Positions 33,945 through 43,123 of a stretch of DNA of 64,000 nt are shown in pieces. The stretch is taken from contig JAFXYF010000008.1 of assembly GCA_017541885.1 (NCBI GenBank), positions 1-64,000 of the forward strand, read 5' to 3'. This stretch comes from Bacilli bacterium (GTDB lineage Bacteria; Bacillota_I; Bacilli_A; RF39; UBA660). The notes beneath the pieces were generated by a model. The model searched no databases, was not told the origin of the DNA, and worked only from the letters and a program-made list of their open reading frames with translations. Numbering within the stretch: position 1 is the stretch's first letter; every line of letters starts with the position of its first letter. Position numbers and translations under genes: made by a program.

Positions 33945-34130
33945 ATGAAATTAGATATTATTAATAATGAAATTATAATAAAAGGTTCTAAAGAAGAATT
34001 AGAAGAATTAATTGAGTATATAAAAAAAGTAACTGAATCTAGTCTTGATAAAGATCATATTCATATAGATGATTTAACTTTAATTAATAAAAATTCTGCT
34101 ATAAAGAATTTAATAATAGAAAAGGATTGA
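33945..34130 (+). CDS. Small hypothetical protein (Imm32-like pattern)
   Basis: The protein has 61 residues. The order IIIKGSKEELEELIEYIKKV, DHIHIDDLTLIN and AIKNLIIEK recalls Imm32-type immunity proteins, which pair a short helix with a HIHID strand. The match is by pattern only, no toxin is nearby, and the family claim is tentative. It is soluble and acidic. AGGAG precedes the ATG; it is probably cotranscribed with its neighbours. Confidence 0.55.
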   Translation: MKLDIINNEIIIKGSKEELEELIEYIKKVTESSLDKDHIHIDDLTLINKNSAIKNLIIEKD

Positions 34131-34134
34131 TTAT

Positions 34135-35355
34135 ATGAAAAAAAGAAGAATTATATATTTAATTGTAACAATTCTATTTATATTTCTAACGATTCATATA
34201 TTGCATAGAACTGATTTAACTAATAATGTATTATTAAGTAAATCAATACAAATTATTTTAATATTATTTTTAATTAGAATATCTATAGGATGTACTTTAT
34301 ATATTAGAAATCAATATGAAAAGAAAAAGTATTCATATTCCATAATTATGAATTTAGGTTTACTTTTATTTATGATTGTAAATATATTAAGACAAATTAA
34401 TCTATTAATAATAAATTGGAATGTATTAAATATTATAGATATATATAATAATACATTAAGATCTTTTTCTTATTTTGCAATGTTAACATTACCTTGTATT
34501 ATCATTCTTTCAATATATGCAATTATTACCAATATTTTCTTAATAATGAAAGAAGGATTTTCTCCTAGAAGATTACTAGGAATAGTATTAGGTTTCTTCG
34601 CATTATTTGGAGTTTGTGGTAGTCAGACACAATATTATATAATTTCAAAATTACTATTAGGAACAGAACATCAATTTATAAAATATGCTTTAGATATTTG
34701 TATAAATGCAACAATTTCTTATCTATATACATTAATAATTGCTACTTTATATTGTAATGTAAGAGCAGCAAACCATATTCCTGCATATGATAAAGATTTT
34801 ATTATAATATTAGGTTCTAAAATTAATGAAGATGGAACTCTTACTCCATTATTAAAGGGTAGAGTAGATAAAGCAATTGCTTTTGGTAAAGCCCAATATG
34901 AATCAACTAAAAAGAAAATAATATATATTCCCTCAGGTGGAAAAGGCAGTGATGAAGTAACTTCAGAAGCAAATGCAATAGAAAAATATTTATTAGAAAA
35001 TGGTATAAAAAAAGATCAAATAATAATAGAAGATAAATCTACTAGTACTAAAGAAAATATGAAATTTTCTAAAGAGAAAATAGATAAAGTAAATAAAGAT
35101 GCAAGAATAAGCTTTTCTACTACAAATTATCATGTATTTAGAAGTGGTGTTATCGCAAGTAATGAAGGTATTGATTGTGAAGGAATGGGAAGTAAAACTA
35201 AATGGTATTTCTATACAAATGCTTTAATTAGAGAGTTTATAGCTAATCTAATGCAAGAAAAGAAAAGTCATATTATTTTATTAATACTAATAAATATTTC
35301 TCTATTATTATTAATATTTATAGGTAAATATTATAATTTTTTATTCATAAATTAA
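34135..35355 (+). CDS. YdcF/SanA-family (DUF218) membrane protein
   Basis: The protein has 406 residues. Six to seven TM helices occupy the first about 210 residues. The DUF218 domain follows: FIIILGSKINEDGTLTPLLKGRVDKAIAFG begins it (typical xLGxxxxxxGxLxPxLxxRxxxA), then YIPSGGKGSDEVTSEANA and ISFSTTNYHVFRSGVIASNEG. A final TM helix ends the protein. Members (YdcF, ElyC/YcbC, SanA) affect the cell envelope, ElyC via undecaprenyl carrier handling. The specific role here is unknown. Confidence 0.85.
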   Translation: MKKRRIIYLIVTILFIFLTIHILHRTDLTNNVLLSKSIQIILILFLIRISIGCTLYIRNQYEKKKYSYSIIMNLGLLLFMIVNILRQINLLIINWNVLNIIDIYNNTLRSFSYFAMLTLPCIIILSIYAIITNIFLIMKEGFSPRRLLGIVLGFFALFGVCGSQTQYYIISKLLLGTEHQFIKYALDICINATISYLYTLIIATLYCNVRAANHIPAYDKDFIIILGSKINEDGTLTPLLKGRVDKAIAFGKAQYESTKKKIIYIPSGGKGSDEVTSEANAIEKYLLENGIKKDQIIIEDKSTSTKENMKFSKEKIDKVNKDARISFSTTNYHVFRSGVIASNEGIDCEGMGSKTKWYFYTNALIREFIANLMQEKKSHIILLILINISLLLLIFIGKYYNFLFIN

Positions 35356-35361
35356 TAAATC

Positions 35362-35390
35362 TTGTACTTTTATGATAGATTTATTATAAT
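35362..35390 (+). promoter_or_regulatory. Sigma-A promoter for the gene pair 35413-36383
   Basis: TTGTAC (35362-35367), 17-bp spacer, TATAAT (35385-35390). GAGGAGGT follows just before ATG 35413. Confidence 0.6.
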
Positions 35391-35412
35391 TTTAATATGA
35401 GGAGGTTCTAGG

Positions 35413-35868
35413 ATGAATAATAATATACATAATATGCGTATTAGAGGTAATTTTGAAGGTACGTATCATTTAAAAAGAGTTAAAAACAATTTATATACAG
35501 ATCGTATTTATGCTGAAAAAAGTAATAAATGTGATAAATTAATTAGACAAGTAAAAGAATTAGATTCTGAAAATATATCTAAAAAAACAAAGAAAAAATT
35601 TATTAAGTTAGTTAATGAATATCGTGATTCTGATTTTGCATCTATGATTTTTAAAAGTGAATTTGATGAAGAAACTATAGGTTATCCTGCATTTACTGCA
35701 AGTCTACTTCTAAATGGTGATCATATAGATTTAGTAATAGTCAACTATGAACATGAAGAATATGGTTCTATTAAGAGAATATCTAATCCAGAAGAAATAT
35801 TACTTACTTATGAAGCAATGATTGCAGATCATAATGTAAAAGAATATAGAAAGAATCATAAAAGATAA
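35413..35868 (+). CDS. Hypothetical protein
   Basis: The protein has 151 residues, soluble, with no TM or signal peptide. The N-terminal part is basic (GTYHLKRVKNNLYTDRI) and the C-terminal half is beta-rich (TASLLLNGDHIDLVIVNYEH). A strong GAGGAGGTTC ribosome-binding site and a good promoter suggest substantial expression. Its stop overlaps the next start by one base (TAATG), implying translational coupling. No family is recognised. Confidence 0.7.
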   Translation: MNNNIHNMRIRGNFEGTYHLKRVKNNLYTDRIYAEKSNKCDKLIRQVKELDSENISKKTKKKFIKLVNEYRDSDFASMIFKSEFDEETIGYPAFTASLLLNGDHIDLVIVNYEHEEYGSIKRISNPEEILLTYEAMIADHNVKEYRKNHKR

Positions 35869-36383
35869 TGACTATAAAAGAAAGTAAGAAAGATTCTGAA
35901 AATAATCTTTCTTTTTATGAGCAATTATACTATAAATTTCTATTAGAGTTAGATGAAGATAGTTTACTTAATATTGCTGTACTAGATGGTATTATTAAAG
36001 AAAAAAGTATTGAACTTTTACATGATGGATGGAGAGTATTTAATTTCTTTTTAGTATCATATAGTACTGATGGTAAATGTTATAGAATCAGTAGAGATTT
36101 AAATGGATTTAGACTGTGTACTAATAAAGTTAATAGTTATAATTTAGGACAAAAGAGAGATAAAGAATTAACATTATTAATAGATAAATCAGAAGAATTA
36201 GATGAACTTCATCAGGCAATGTTAGCAAGAGATGATATTATATATAATCGTAGATATACACTTAAAAATAGTAATCATATAGAAAATGTAGAAAAGATTA
36301 GAGAAATATTAGGATTTAACAATCCAGAAAATACAATTTTACCAATTGATAATAATAATGTAAAAATGACTAGGGCAAACTAG
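35868..36383 (+). CDS. Hypothetical protein coupled to its upstream neighbour
   Basis: The protein has 171 residues, cytoplasmic, charged and mostly helical at its ends (KESKKDSENNLSFYEQLYYK; NSNHIENVEKIREILGFNN). It begins on the A of the previous TAA. The final residues (KMTRAN) and the TAG stop are encoded by the terminator hairpin itself, so the natural C-terminus may have been replaced by terminator sequence. No family is recognised. Confidence 0.68.
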   Translation: MTIKESKKDSENNLSFYEQLYYKFLLELDEDSLLNIAVLDGIIKEKSIELLHDGWRVFNFFLVSYSTDGKCYRISRDLNGFRLCTNKVNSYNLGQKRDKELTLLIDKSEELDELHQAMLARDDIIYNRRYTLKNSNHIENVEKIREILGFNNPENTILPIDNNNVKMTRAN

Positions 36384-36392
36384 TCTTTTTTT
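36367..36392 (+). terminator. Rho-independent terminator (GACTAG type) inside a CDS end
   Basis: GACTAG-GGCAAA-CTAGTC plus T run; the CDS stop TAG (36381-36383) is in the 3' arm. Confidence 0.85.
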
Positions 36393-36394
36393 GT

Positions 36395-36400
36395 TATAAT
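36395..36400 (+). promoter_or_regulatory. -10 box of the GNAT gene
   Basis: TATAAT directly after the terminator and 19 nt before ATG 36420. Confidence 0.45.
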
Positions 36401-36419
36401 TTATATAGGATGTGATTAT

Positions 36420-36869
36420 ATGGATATAGTAATTAGAGAAGCAAATGAAATGGATATTAATAATGGACTTCTTGAAGTATATATTGAAGGCTATAGATTT
36501 CATCAAAATGGTAGACCTGATATTTTTATAGACTTAAGTGATGATGAATTAGAATCTGATTTAATTAATAATATGAAGAATCAAAATACTCTTGTATTAC
36601 TTAGAGACGATAGAGTTGTTGCTTATTTATCATATGTAATTAAAAAACGTCATACTAAGAAACTTGATATGGATCAAATAGTAGTTCTTGAAAAATACCG
36701 TAAATGTGGATATGGTAAAATGCTTATAGATAGAGTATTAGAAATTGGTAGAGAATTGAAATGTGATAGAATTGAATTTAATTGTTGGATGTTTAATACT
36801 AATGCTTTAGAAGCATATGATCATATGGGGTTTAAACATCAAAGAATTCAATATGAAATGAAATTGTAA
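36420..36869 (+). CDS. GNAT-family N-acetyltransferase
   Basis: The protein has 149 residues. Motif A: MDQIVVLEKYRKCGYGKMLI (R/K-x-x-G-x-G), with the catalytic-region strand before it and CWMFNTNALEAYDHMGFKHQ as the C-terminal motif B. It should be a cytoplasmic acetyl-CoA-dependent acetyltransferase; the substrate is unknown. GGATGTGAT precedes the ATG. It stands alone between two terminators. Confidence 0.88.
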   Translation: MDIVIREANEMDINNGLLEVYIEGYRFHQNGRPDIFIDLSDDELESDLINNMKNQNTLVLLRDDRVVAYLSYVIKKRHTKKLDMDQIVVLEKYRKCGYGKMLIDRVLEIGRELKCDRIEFNCWMFNTNALEAYDHMGFKHQRIQYEMKL

Positions 36870-36897
36870 AGACATTAACTTATTGTTAATGTTTTTT
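36870..36897 (+). terminator. Rho-independent terminator (ACATTAAC type)
   Basis: ACATTAAC-TTATT-GTTAATGT plus T run. The same stem recurs at 39412-39442. Confidence 0.85.
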
Positions 36898-36930
36898 ATT
36901 TATTGTGTTACAATTAGAATAGGTGAGAGT

Positions 36931-39429
36931 ATGAAGAAACTTATAAAGATTTTTATATTTATACTTTTGGTTACTTTTTCATTTAGAGTTGATGCTAAAG
37001 AATGGGTTGAAGAAGAATTAAGAGTTAATCCAAATTCTCCATATGTTAAAAACGGTGCATTTATTGATACTAATGATGGTGGTTTTGCTTTAGCTGGTGA
37101 AACTGATTATGTTGGTAAATTACCAAATAGCTTAGATGATGAATGGTTTGTTATTTCTAAATATGATTTATATGGTAAAAAAACTAATCAAATTAATATT
37201 GAAAATGATTATTATTCAGATGGCGATTATTACTATGGTGTTCTTCTGAATAATGGCAATTATGTTATTGTTGGTGAAAGATACAATCAAGCTATAGTTT
37301 TTTGTATTAATAATGATGGTAATGTTTTATGGGGTAAAGAGTTTGAAGATTATCAATTTATAATGAAAATAATAAATGATGACGAATTCATTTATATGAT
37401 TGCTGCTGAAAGAGATTATTCTAATAACATTTATAAGAATCATTTCTTAAAATTTAATTATGCAGGAGAAGAAGTTTCTTCGTTTGTTTATGATGGTAAT
37501 GGGGATTTCGACTTTCTTAAATTATTTGATGATTATATTTATATTTTAACTAGCTCTGCTGATGGTAATTCTAGTGTGATTTATAAATACAATAAAGATG
37601 GTGATTTATTAAAACAATATTCATATAATGATAATACCTATATTTCTAATTTCACTGTAAAAAATGATAATATAATTTTTACAAGATCTGAAGGATATGA
37701 TTATTCTAATAATACTTTTACTAAATCATACGTTGGTAAATTTGATAGTAATGGTAATCTTTCTTTTTCGTATGAATTATCTCCTGAATATCATTTGAAT
37801 GATTATATTGATATTCATAATTTAGGTGAAGGATACTTAATAACAAGAGTAGTCTCTGATAATAATTCTGTAGATAATTTATATACTTTAATTGAAAAGT
37901 ATGATGAGTCTTTTAATAAATTATGGGAAATAAAAAATGATTATAGCAGTGGTGTAGTATTTCCTTTAGCTAATTATCAATTTGTTTTTTTGGGCTGTGA
38001 TTTATTTGATTATTCTGATATGGAATCATTTTTATATTCTGAAAATGGTAAGTTATTAAATAGTTCTTTAATTAGTATTTCTACTATTTCAGGCAGATAT
38101 ATTTCTGCTGTTGTTGATTCTAAAGATAATTATTATATGGCTGGTTATATTGAGGAATATCATGATGGTCGTACCCATGATAGTATGTTTATTAGAAAAT
38201 TTGATAAAAATGATAATTATATTTGGGGTAAAACTGTTCAGGCTGATTATATATCTGCTAGAAAACAAACTGTTACTAAAGATGATAATCTAATTGTTTT
38301 AGCAACAATTCAAGATCGTTCTTTAACTGATAATAATTGGGTATATGAGATATTTAAGTATGATCCTGATGGAAATCTTTTATGGAGTAAATATATTAAT
38401 TATGCTCGGCATAATGATATTTCAGATTTAGTAGAGTTAAGTGATGGTAGTATTGTTGTTTGTGGTTATTATTATCAAGAATATAATGTAAATACTTATT
38501 TTGTTTCTAAATATGATATAAATGGTAATCTTATTTGGCATTCTACCGATTTTACAAGTGGTATTGCTACACTAGAATATATGGATATATTTAATAATAA
38601 AATTTATATATTAGGAAAGAAAACTCAGATAGAACTTGATAGTCCTATTGTATATGTTTTAGATTTAGATGGAAATTACTTAAAGTCTTATGAATTCAAT
38701 CGCGTTTTTAAATTTTTCAGTGAAATATTTGTTTTAGATGATGATGATTTTATTGTAACTTTTTATCATTATGATTCCGATTTAGATAAATATTTATTTA
38801 ATATGATTAGATACAAAAATGGTCAATTACTCTATGATAAGAAATTTGATGTTTTAGATGAACTTTATAGTGGTATTAATTCTATTCATCTACAGGATAA
38901 TAAATTAATTCTTTCAAAGGATGTTGCGTCTGTTTTTGTTGTTGATATTGATGGAAATCCTATTTATGATCAAACGTTTGATAATTATTTTAAAGAGTTT
39001 CTTTACTCATATTATAAGAATGATGGTACTCTTAGAATGATTGCTTGTGAAACCCCTGCAGAAAGATATGGTAGATATCCAGGGTTATTTGAGGCATATT
39101 ATAAATATGATATAACTTCTAAAAAATCCGATGGTGGTAGTTTTACTATTGATAAAACAAAAGCAAAAAATAAGGAAATTATTACTATTAATGCTAAGCC
39201 TAAATTTGGTTATATTGTAGAGAAAGTTATAGTAACTGACACTAAAGGAAATAAAAATGAATTTAAAGATCTTACTTTTGAAATGATTCCTGATGATGTA
39301 GAAATTGAAGTTGTATTTAGAGAATTAATAAATCCAAAGACTGGATTTAGTTTGATAAGTATATTTGCCATGGTTGGTGGTTTATTATTTGTTACAATTA
39401 GAAGTAAAAAGAAAACATTAACAAATTAG
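36931..39429 (+). CDS. Secreted beta-propeller-like protein with NPKTG sorting signal (paralog 1)
   Basis: The protein has 832 residues. The signal peptide is KKLIKIFIFILLVTFSFRVDA. It has many repeated blade-like elements (DGNVLWGKEF, YDLYGKK, DSKDNYYMAGY, DPDGNLLWSKY, DINGNLIWHS), like PQQ/SBBP-type quinone-protein repeats that form propellers. Near the C-terminus an InlB/Big-like repeat (TINAKPKFGYIVEKVIV, DVEIEVVF) precedes NPKTG, a hydrophobic helix and RSKKK, a sortase signal. AGGTGAGAGT precedes ATG 36931; the in-frame start at 36883 lies in the terminator. Adhesion or matrix role is inference. Confidence 0.85.
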   Translation: MKKLIKIFIFILLVTFSFRVDAKEWVEEELRVNPNSPYVKNGAFIDTNDGGFALAGETDYVGKLPNSLDDEWFVISKYDLYGKKTNQINIENDYYSDGDYYYGVLLNNGNYVIVGERYNQAIVFCINNDGNVLWGKEFEDYQFIMKIINDDEFIYMIAAERDYSNNIYKNHFLKFNYAGEEVSSFVYDGNGDFDFLKLFDDYIYILTSSADGNSSVIYKYNKDGDLLKQYSYNDNTYISNFTVKNDNIIFTRSEGYDYSNNTFTKSYVGKFDSNGNLSFSYELSPEYHLNDYIDIHNLGEGYLITRVVSDNNSVDNLYTLIEKYDESFNKLWEIKNDYSSGVVFPLANYQFVFLGCDLFDYSDMESFLYSENGKLLNSSLISISTISGRYISAVVDSKDNYYMAGYIEEYHDGRTHDSMFIRKFDKNDNYIWGKTVQADYISARKQTVTKDDNLIVLATIQDRSLTDNNWVYEIFKYDPDGNLLWSKYINYARHNDISDLVELSDGSIVVCGYYYQEYNVNTYFVSKYDINGNLIWHSTDFTSGIATLEYMDIFNNKIYILGKKTQIELDSPIVYVLDLDGNYLKSYEFNRVFKFFSEIFVLDDDDFIVTFYHYDSDLDKYLFNMIRYKNGQLLYDKKFDVLDELYSGINSIHLQDNKLILSKDVASVFVVDIDGNPIYDQTFDNYFKEFLYSYYKNDGTLRMIACETPAERYGRYPGLFEAYYKYDITSKKSDGGSFTIDKTKAKNKEIITINAKPKFGYIVEKVIVTDTKGNKNEFKDLTFEMIPDDVEIEVVFRELINPKTGFSLISIFAMVGGLLFVTIRSKKKTLTN

Positions 39430-39447
39430 TTAATGTTTTTTCTTTTT
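39412..39447 (+). terminator. Rho-independent terminator (ACATTAAC type), between the paralogs
   Basis: AAAACATTAAC-AAATTA-GTTAATGTTTTTT. The stop codon of paralog 1 is in the loop. The stem is the same as at 36870-36897. Confidence 0.85.
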
Positions 39448-39474
39448 TATGTTAAAATTAAAATAGGTGAGAGT

Positions 39475-42069
39475 ATGAAGAAAATAATAAAAATGATTAT
39501 ACTTATACTTTTTATATGTTTTACAGTAAATGTTAATGCAAAGCAACTAGTATCAGAAAGATTTAAATTTGATTCAGATATTACATATAGTTCAAATGAA
39601 ATAATACTACAAGATGATGATGGAATAATAACTATTGGAAATTCAGAGTTTGATGGTTCAAACCTTACATCATATGGTGACAATGATGGAAATTTTTATC
39701 GTATACTAAAATATACATATGAAGGAGAATTAATATCCGAAAAAAGTGTATTATTACATATAAATCAAATATGTAAAGGTATAATTACCAAAGACAATAA
39801 CATAATTCTAATTGGTAAAGGAACAACTCAAGATGATGAAGAAAGAACAAATAAAGCAAGTGCAATTATATATAAGATTGATTTATCAGGAAATGTTTTA
39901 TGGTCAAACAAATATGAAATACAAAATAAAATAAACTATTTCTACGATGTAATAGAAACAGAAGATGGTGAATTCATAGCAGTTGGTATTTCCGATTCAT
40001 ATAATTCAAATCCGAGATTTGCTATTATGGCAAAATATAGTGCAAGCGGAAATTTAGTTTGGCAAAAAGACTTTTTAAATAAAATTGATAATGCACTAGA
40101 ACACATTATAAAAAAAGATGATAACAATTACATAGTAGCTACAACAGATTATTCTCCTTCTGCAATAGTTGATTCTTCTGGAAATTATATTTCAGATTTT
40201 GAATTTAATGAAACAGGGAAAATATTAAAGAAAACAGAAAATGGATGGATTTTTGCATCAAACTTAAGAAATAGTTCAAATGAACCAGTTATAGAAATTA
40301 AAAGATATAATAAAAATGGTAGAATAGAAAAAAGAACTACTATTGGATTTGATTATCCAGTAATAATAGATTCATTTGAAACTACAAAAGATAATAACTA
40401 CTTAATATCAGGTTTTCTTGGAAAATATAATTCTAGCGAAAACGAATATGATACATACTATTTTTCAAAAAAAATTAATTCATCAAATAGTAGCATAATT
40501 TGGGATTATGAAAAAAAGCTTGAAGAATACTATGATAAATATAAAACATATCTATATGAAACAAATAATGAAGAATATATAAATATAATAAATAATCCAG
40601 AAAACAAAATTGAATTTATACAACTAAAAAATAATGGTGAAATTAAAAACATAAAAAATCATTTAAATATATTTGAGTCAATGGAAAATATATTTGCCGC
40701 AAGATCTCCATTAGATGATGGATTTGTTTTTGCAGGATTAGGCGCAGGACGAAAATCAGCTGTTTATGGTGGATATGACATATCATATGTTAAATATGAT
40801 AAAAACGGAAAAATTGTATTTGATAAATCATTTGGAGGAGAAGCAGAAGAATATATCAATGCATTCAAAGAAACAAAAGATAATGGATATATCATTGCAG
40901 GAAGTACTCATTCTAATAATATAAAAACCAATGCAGTATCTAATGCATTAATATTAAAAATTGATAAAAATGGAGAGGTTGAATGGTATAAAACTTTCTA
41001 TGGTTCACAGTACTATAATGATTTTAAAGATGTAATACAACTTAAAGATGGTAATTATATCGCTGTTGGAAGTAGTTCAGATACAAATATTTCAAATAAA
41101 AATCATGCAATTATAGTAAAATATGATCAAAATGGAAATGTAATATGGAGCAAAAACTATAGCGAAGATAAATACAAAAGATTTGATAAATTAATTCAAT
41201 TAAATAACGACAAAATTATTGTCATTGGTTGTACAAGTTTAGAGTCTCAAATAGATAAATGCTATAATTCAAGAATTGAATTTGATTTAGATGGAAATAT
41301 AAAATATGAAAATATTAATGATGAATCAAATCTTAGCGATTATAAAAGAATTTTTAATACAAGTGATAATGGATATATATTATATGAAATAGAACACTAT
41401 TCTGATAAATATCAATTTATCAAATGGTATTCAAAGTATAATTCAAATAATGAATTAGTATGGCGAAATAAATTTAGTGACAATATTGATATAAATGATA
41501 TTAATTTTATTGAATTAGAAGATTCATATTTAATATTTGGCAATAATCCAAAAGATGATAGAAGTTTTAATACAACTCTTATGTATGTAAATAAGACAAC
41601 CGGTGAATTAAAAGAATCATATAATGTTGCTGAAATGGTAGGAACTCTTGGCTATTATTATTTAATGGATGATGAAACTATAAGATGCTTTTTCCATAAT
41701 GGATCAGCAGATACAATTGAAGGATACCCTGGAATAATAGATTTATATTATAAATATGATATTAACAAAAAGACCTCAAGCAATGGAACATTTACTGTAG
41801 ACAAAACTATAGCGAAAAATAAAGAAATAGTTACTATTAATGCCAAACCTAAATTAGGTTATGTAGTAGATAAAATTATTCTTACAGATTCAAAAGGTAA
41901 TAAAACTGAGTTACATGAATTAACTTTTGAAATGATAGATGATGATGTAGAAATAGAAGTTCTATTTAAAGAATTAATTAATCCAAAAACTGGATTTAGT
42001 CTAGCTAGTATCATAACAATGATAGGAGTACTATTATATTTCACATTAAGAAAGAAGAAAGAAGCATGA
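39475..42069 (+). CDS. Secreted beta-propeller-like protein with NPKTG sorting signal (paralog 2)
   Basis: The protein has 864 residues. Signal peptide MIILILFICFTVNVNA, followed by the same style of repeats (LSGNVLWSNKYEI, ASGNLVWQKDF, DGEFIAVG, DNGYIIAGSTHS, NGEVEWYKTF, QNGNVIWSKNY). The C-terminus is closely like paralog 1: VTINAKPKLGYVVDKIIL, EIEVLFKELINPKTGFSL, helix, LRKKK. Synonymous codons are much more A-rich than in paralog 1, so the copies diverged or had different origins. ATG 39475 follows the same AGGTGAGAGT site. Its stop overlaps coaE by 4 nt. Confidence 0.85.
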   Translation: MKKIIKMIILILFICFTVNVNAKQLVSERFKFDSDITYSSNEIILQDDDGIITIGNSEFDGSNLTSYGDNDGNFYRILKYTYEGELISEKSVLLHINQICKGIITKDNNIILIGKGTTQDDEERTNKASAIIYKIDLSGNVLWSNKYEIQNKINYFYDVIETEDGEFIAVGISDSYNSNPRFAIMAKYSASGNLVWQKDFLNKIDNALEHIIKKDDNNYIVATTDYSPSAIVDSSGNYISDFEFNETGKILKKTENGWIFASNLRNSSNEPVIEIKRYNKNGRIEKRTTIGFDYPVIIDSFETTKDNNYLISGFLGKYNSSENEYDTYYFSKKINSSNSSIIWDYEKKLEEYYDKYKTYLYETNNEEYINIINNPENKIEFIQLKNNGEIKNIKNHLNIFESMENIFAARSPLDDGFVFAGLGAGRKSAVYGGYDISYVKYDKNGKIVFDKSFGGEAEEYINAFKETKDNGYIIAGSTHSNNIKTNAVSNALILKIDKNGEVEWYKTFYGSQYYNDFKDVIQLKDGNYIAVGSSSDTNISNKNHAIIVKYDQNGNVIWSKNYSEDKYKRFDKLIQLNNDKIIVIGCTSLESQIDKCYNSRIEFDLDGNIKYENINDESNLSDYKRIFNTSDNGYILYEIEHYSDKYQFIKWYSKYNSNNELVWRNKFSDNIDINDINFIELEDSYLIFGNNPKDDRSFNTTLMYVNKTTGELKESYNVAEMVGTLGYYYLMDDETIRCFFHNGSADTIEGYPGIIDLYYKYDINKKTSSNGTFTVDKTIAKNKEIVTINAKPKLGYVVDKIILTDSKGNKTELHELTFEMIDDDVEIEVLFKELINPKTGFSLASIITMIGVLLYFTLRKKKEA

Positions 42070-42626
42070 TTATAGGTATTTGTGGTAATTCTGGTTGTGG
42101 TAAATCTACTTTTGCAGATGAATTAGTAAAATTTAGTAATGGTAGAGCAATTCGTTATGATATAGATACTTTAGGACATGATATATTGCTATTAGATTCA
42201 GTTAAAAAAGATATTAGTAATGAATTTGGAGAAGAATTAATAGTAAATGGATATGTTGATCGTAAGAAATTAAGTAAGATTGTATTTAATAATACTAAAG
42301 AAATGGACAAACTTACTGAAATTACTTGGAAACATATGGAATTAGAAATAGATAATTTTATTAAAACTAATAAAGATAAAATTATTATTTTAGATTGGTT
42401 ATTACTTCCAAAAACTAAATTCTTTGATATGTGTGATATTAAAATATTACTTGATATCCCATATGAAGTTAGAATGAATAGAGCAATGCTTAGAGATCAT
42501 ATTACAGAAGAAGAATTTGCTTTAAGAGAAAAAGCAGCATATAAGTATAATAAAAAAGATTTTACTTATGTTGTTAATATTAATAATTATCTTGAGATAG
42601 AAAAGAAGGTGAAGAATATAATATGA
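42066..42626 (+). CDS. coaE: Dephospho-CoA kinase
   Basis: The protein has 186 residues. P-loop GNSGCGKST (7-15), then IRYDIDTLGHDIL matching the D-x-D substrate region of CoaE, IILDWLLL in place of the usual vPLLFE, and RNRAMLRD-like LDIPYEVRMNRAMLRD in the lid. It phosphorylates the 3'-OH of dephospho-CoA to give CoA. It begins in the ATGA overlap of the preceding surface gene and overlaps coaD by 4 nt, so the last two steps of CoA synthesis are encoded side by side in inverted pathway order. Confidence 0.85.
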   Translation: MIIGICGNSGCGKSTFADELVKFSNGRAIRYDIDTLGHDILLLDSVKKDISNEFGEELIVNGYVDRKKLSKIVFNNTKEMDKLTEITWKHMELEIDNFIKTNKDKIIILDWLLLPKTKFFDMCDIKILLDIPYEVRMNRAMLRDHITEEEFALREKAAYKYNKKDFTYVVNINNYLEIEKKVKNII

Positions 42627-43102
42627 TAAAAGTTATATATCCTGGAAGTTTTGATCCAATAACAAAAGGTCATATGAATATTATTGAACAAGCTTGTAAT
42701 TTATTTGATGAAGTTATTGTTGCGATAATGCATAATCCAGATAAAAAAGAACATTTCTTCACAGTTGAAGAAAGACTAGAAATTATAAAAGAAATATATA
42801 AAGATAATCCTAAAGTAAAAGTAATGGCTCCAGTAGGAGCAACAGTAGATATTGCCCTAGAAGAAGGCTGTGTTGCAATTATTAGAGGTTTAAGAAGTGT
42901 ATCTGATTATGAATATGAAATACAAATTCAACAAATAAATAAAGAAATATCTAATAATAAAGTAAATACTATTTGTTTATTTGCAGATAAAGATTATCAA
43001 TTTGTATCTAGTAGTGTAGTTAAAGAAGTATTTCATTTAAAAAAAGATTTAACAAGATACTTAGATCCAATAGTAATTTCTAAAATGAATGAAAAAAGAT
43101 AG
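42623..43102 (+). CDS. coaD: Phosphopantetheine adenylyltransferase
   Basis: The protein has 159 residues, the usual length. The nucleotidyltransferase motif is YPGSFDPITKGHMNI (TKGH, H17). It has VIVAIMHNPDKKEHFFTVEER, the IIRGLRSVSDYEYEIQI motif and SSSVVKE (ISSTxVRE type). It transfers AMP from ATP to 4'-phosphopantetheine, giving dephospho-CoA, the substrate of the upstream CoaE. Cytoplasmic hexamer in known homologues. It is followed by a terminator that overlaps the stop. Confidence 0.97.
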   Translation: MIKVIYPGSFDPITKGHMNIIEQACNLFDEVIVAIMHNPDKKEHFFTVEERLEIIKEIYKDNPKVKVMAPVGATVDIALEEGCVAIIRGLRSVSDYEYEIQIQQINKEISNNKVNTICLFADKDYQFVSSSVVKEVFHLKKDLTRYLDPIVISKMNEKR

Positions 43103-43121
43103 AAGAATATCTATCTTTTTT
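43095..43121 (+). terminator. Terminator of coaED
   Basis: AAAGATAG-AAGAATAT-CTATCTTT plus T run. Confidence 0.85.
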
Positions 43122-43123
43122 GT

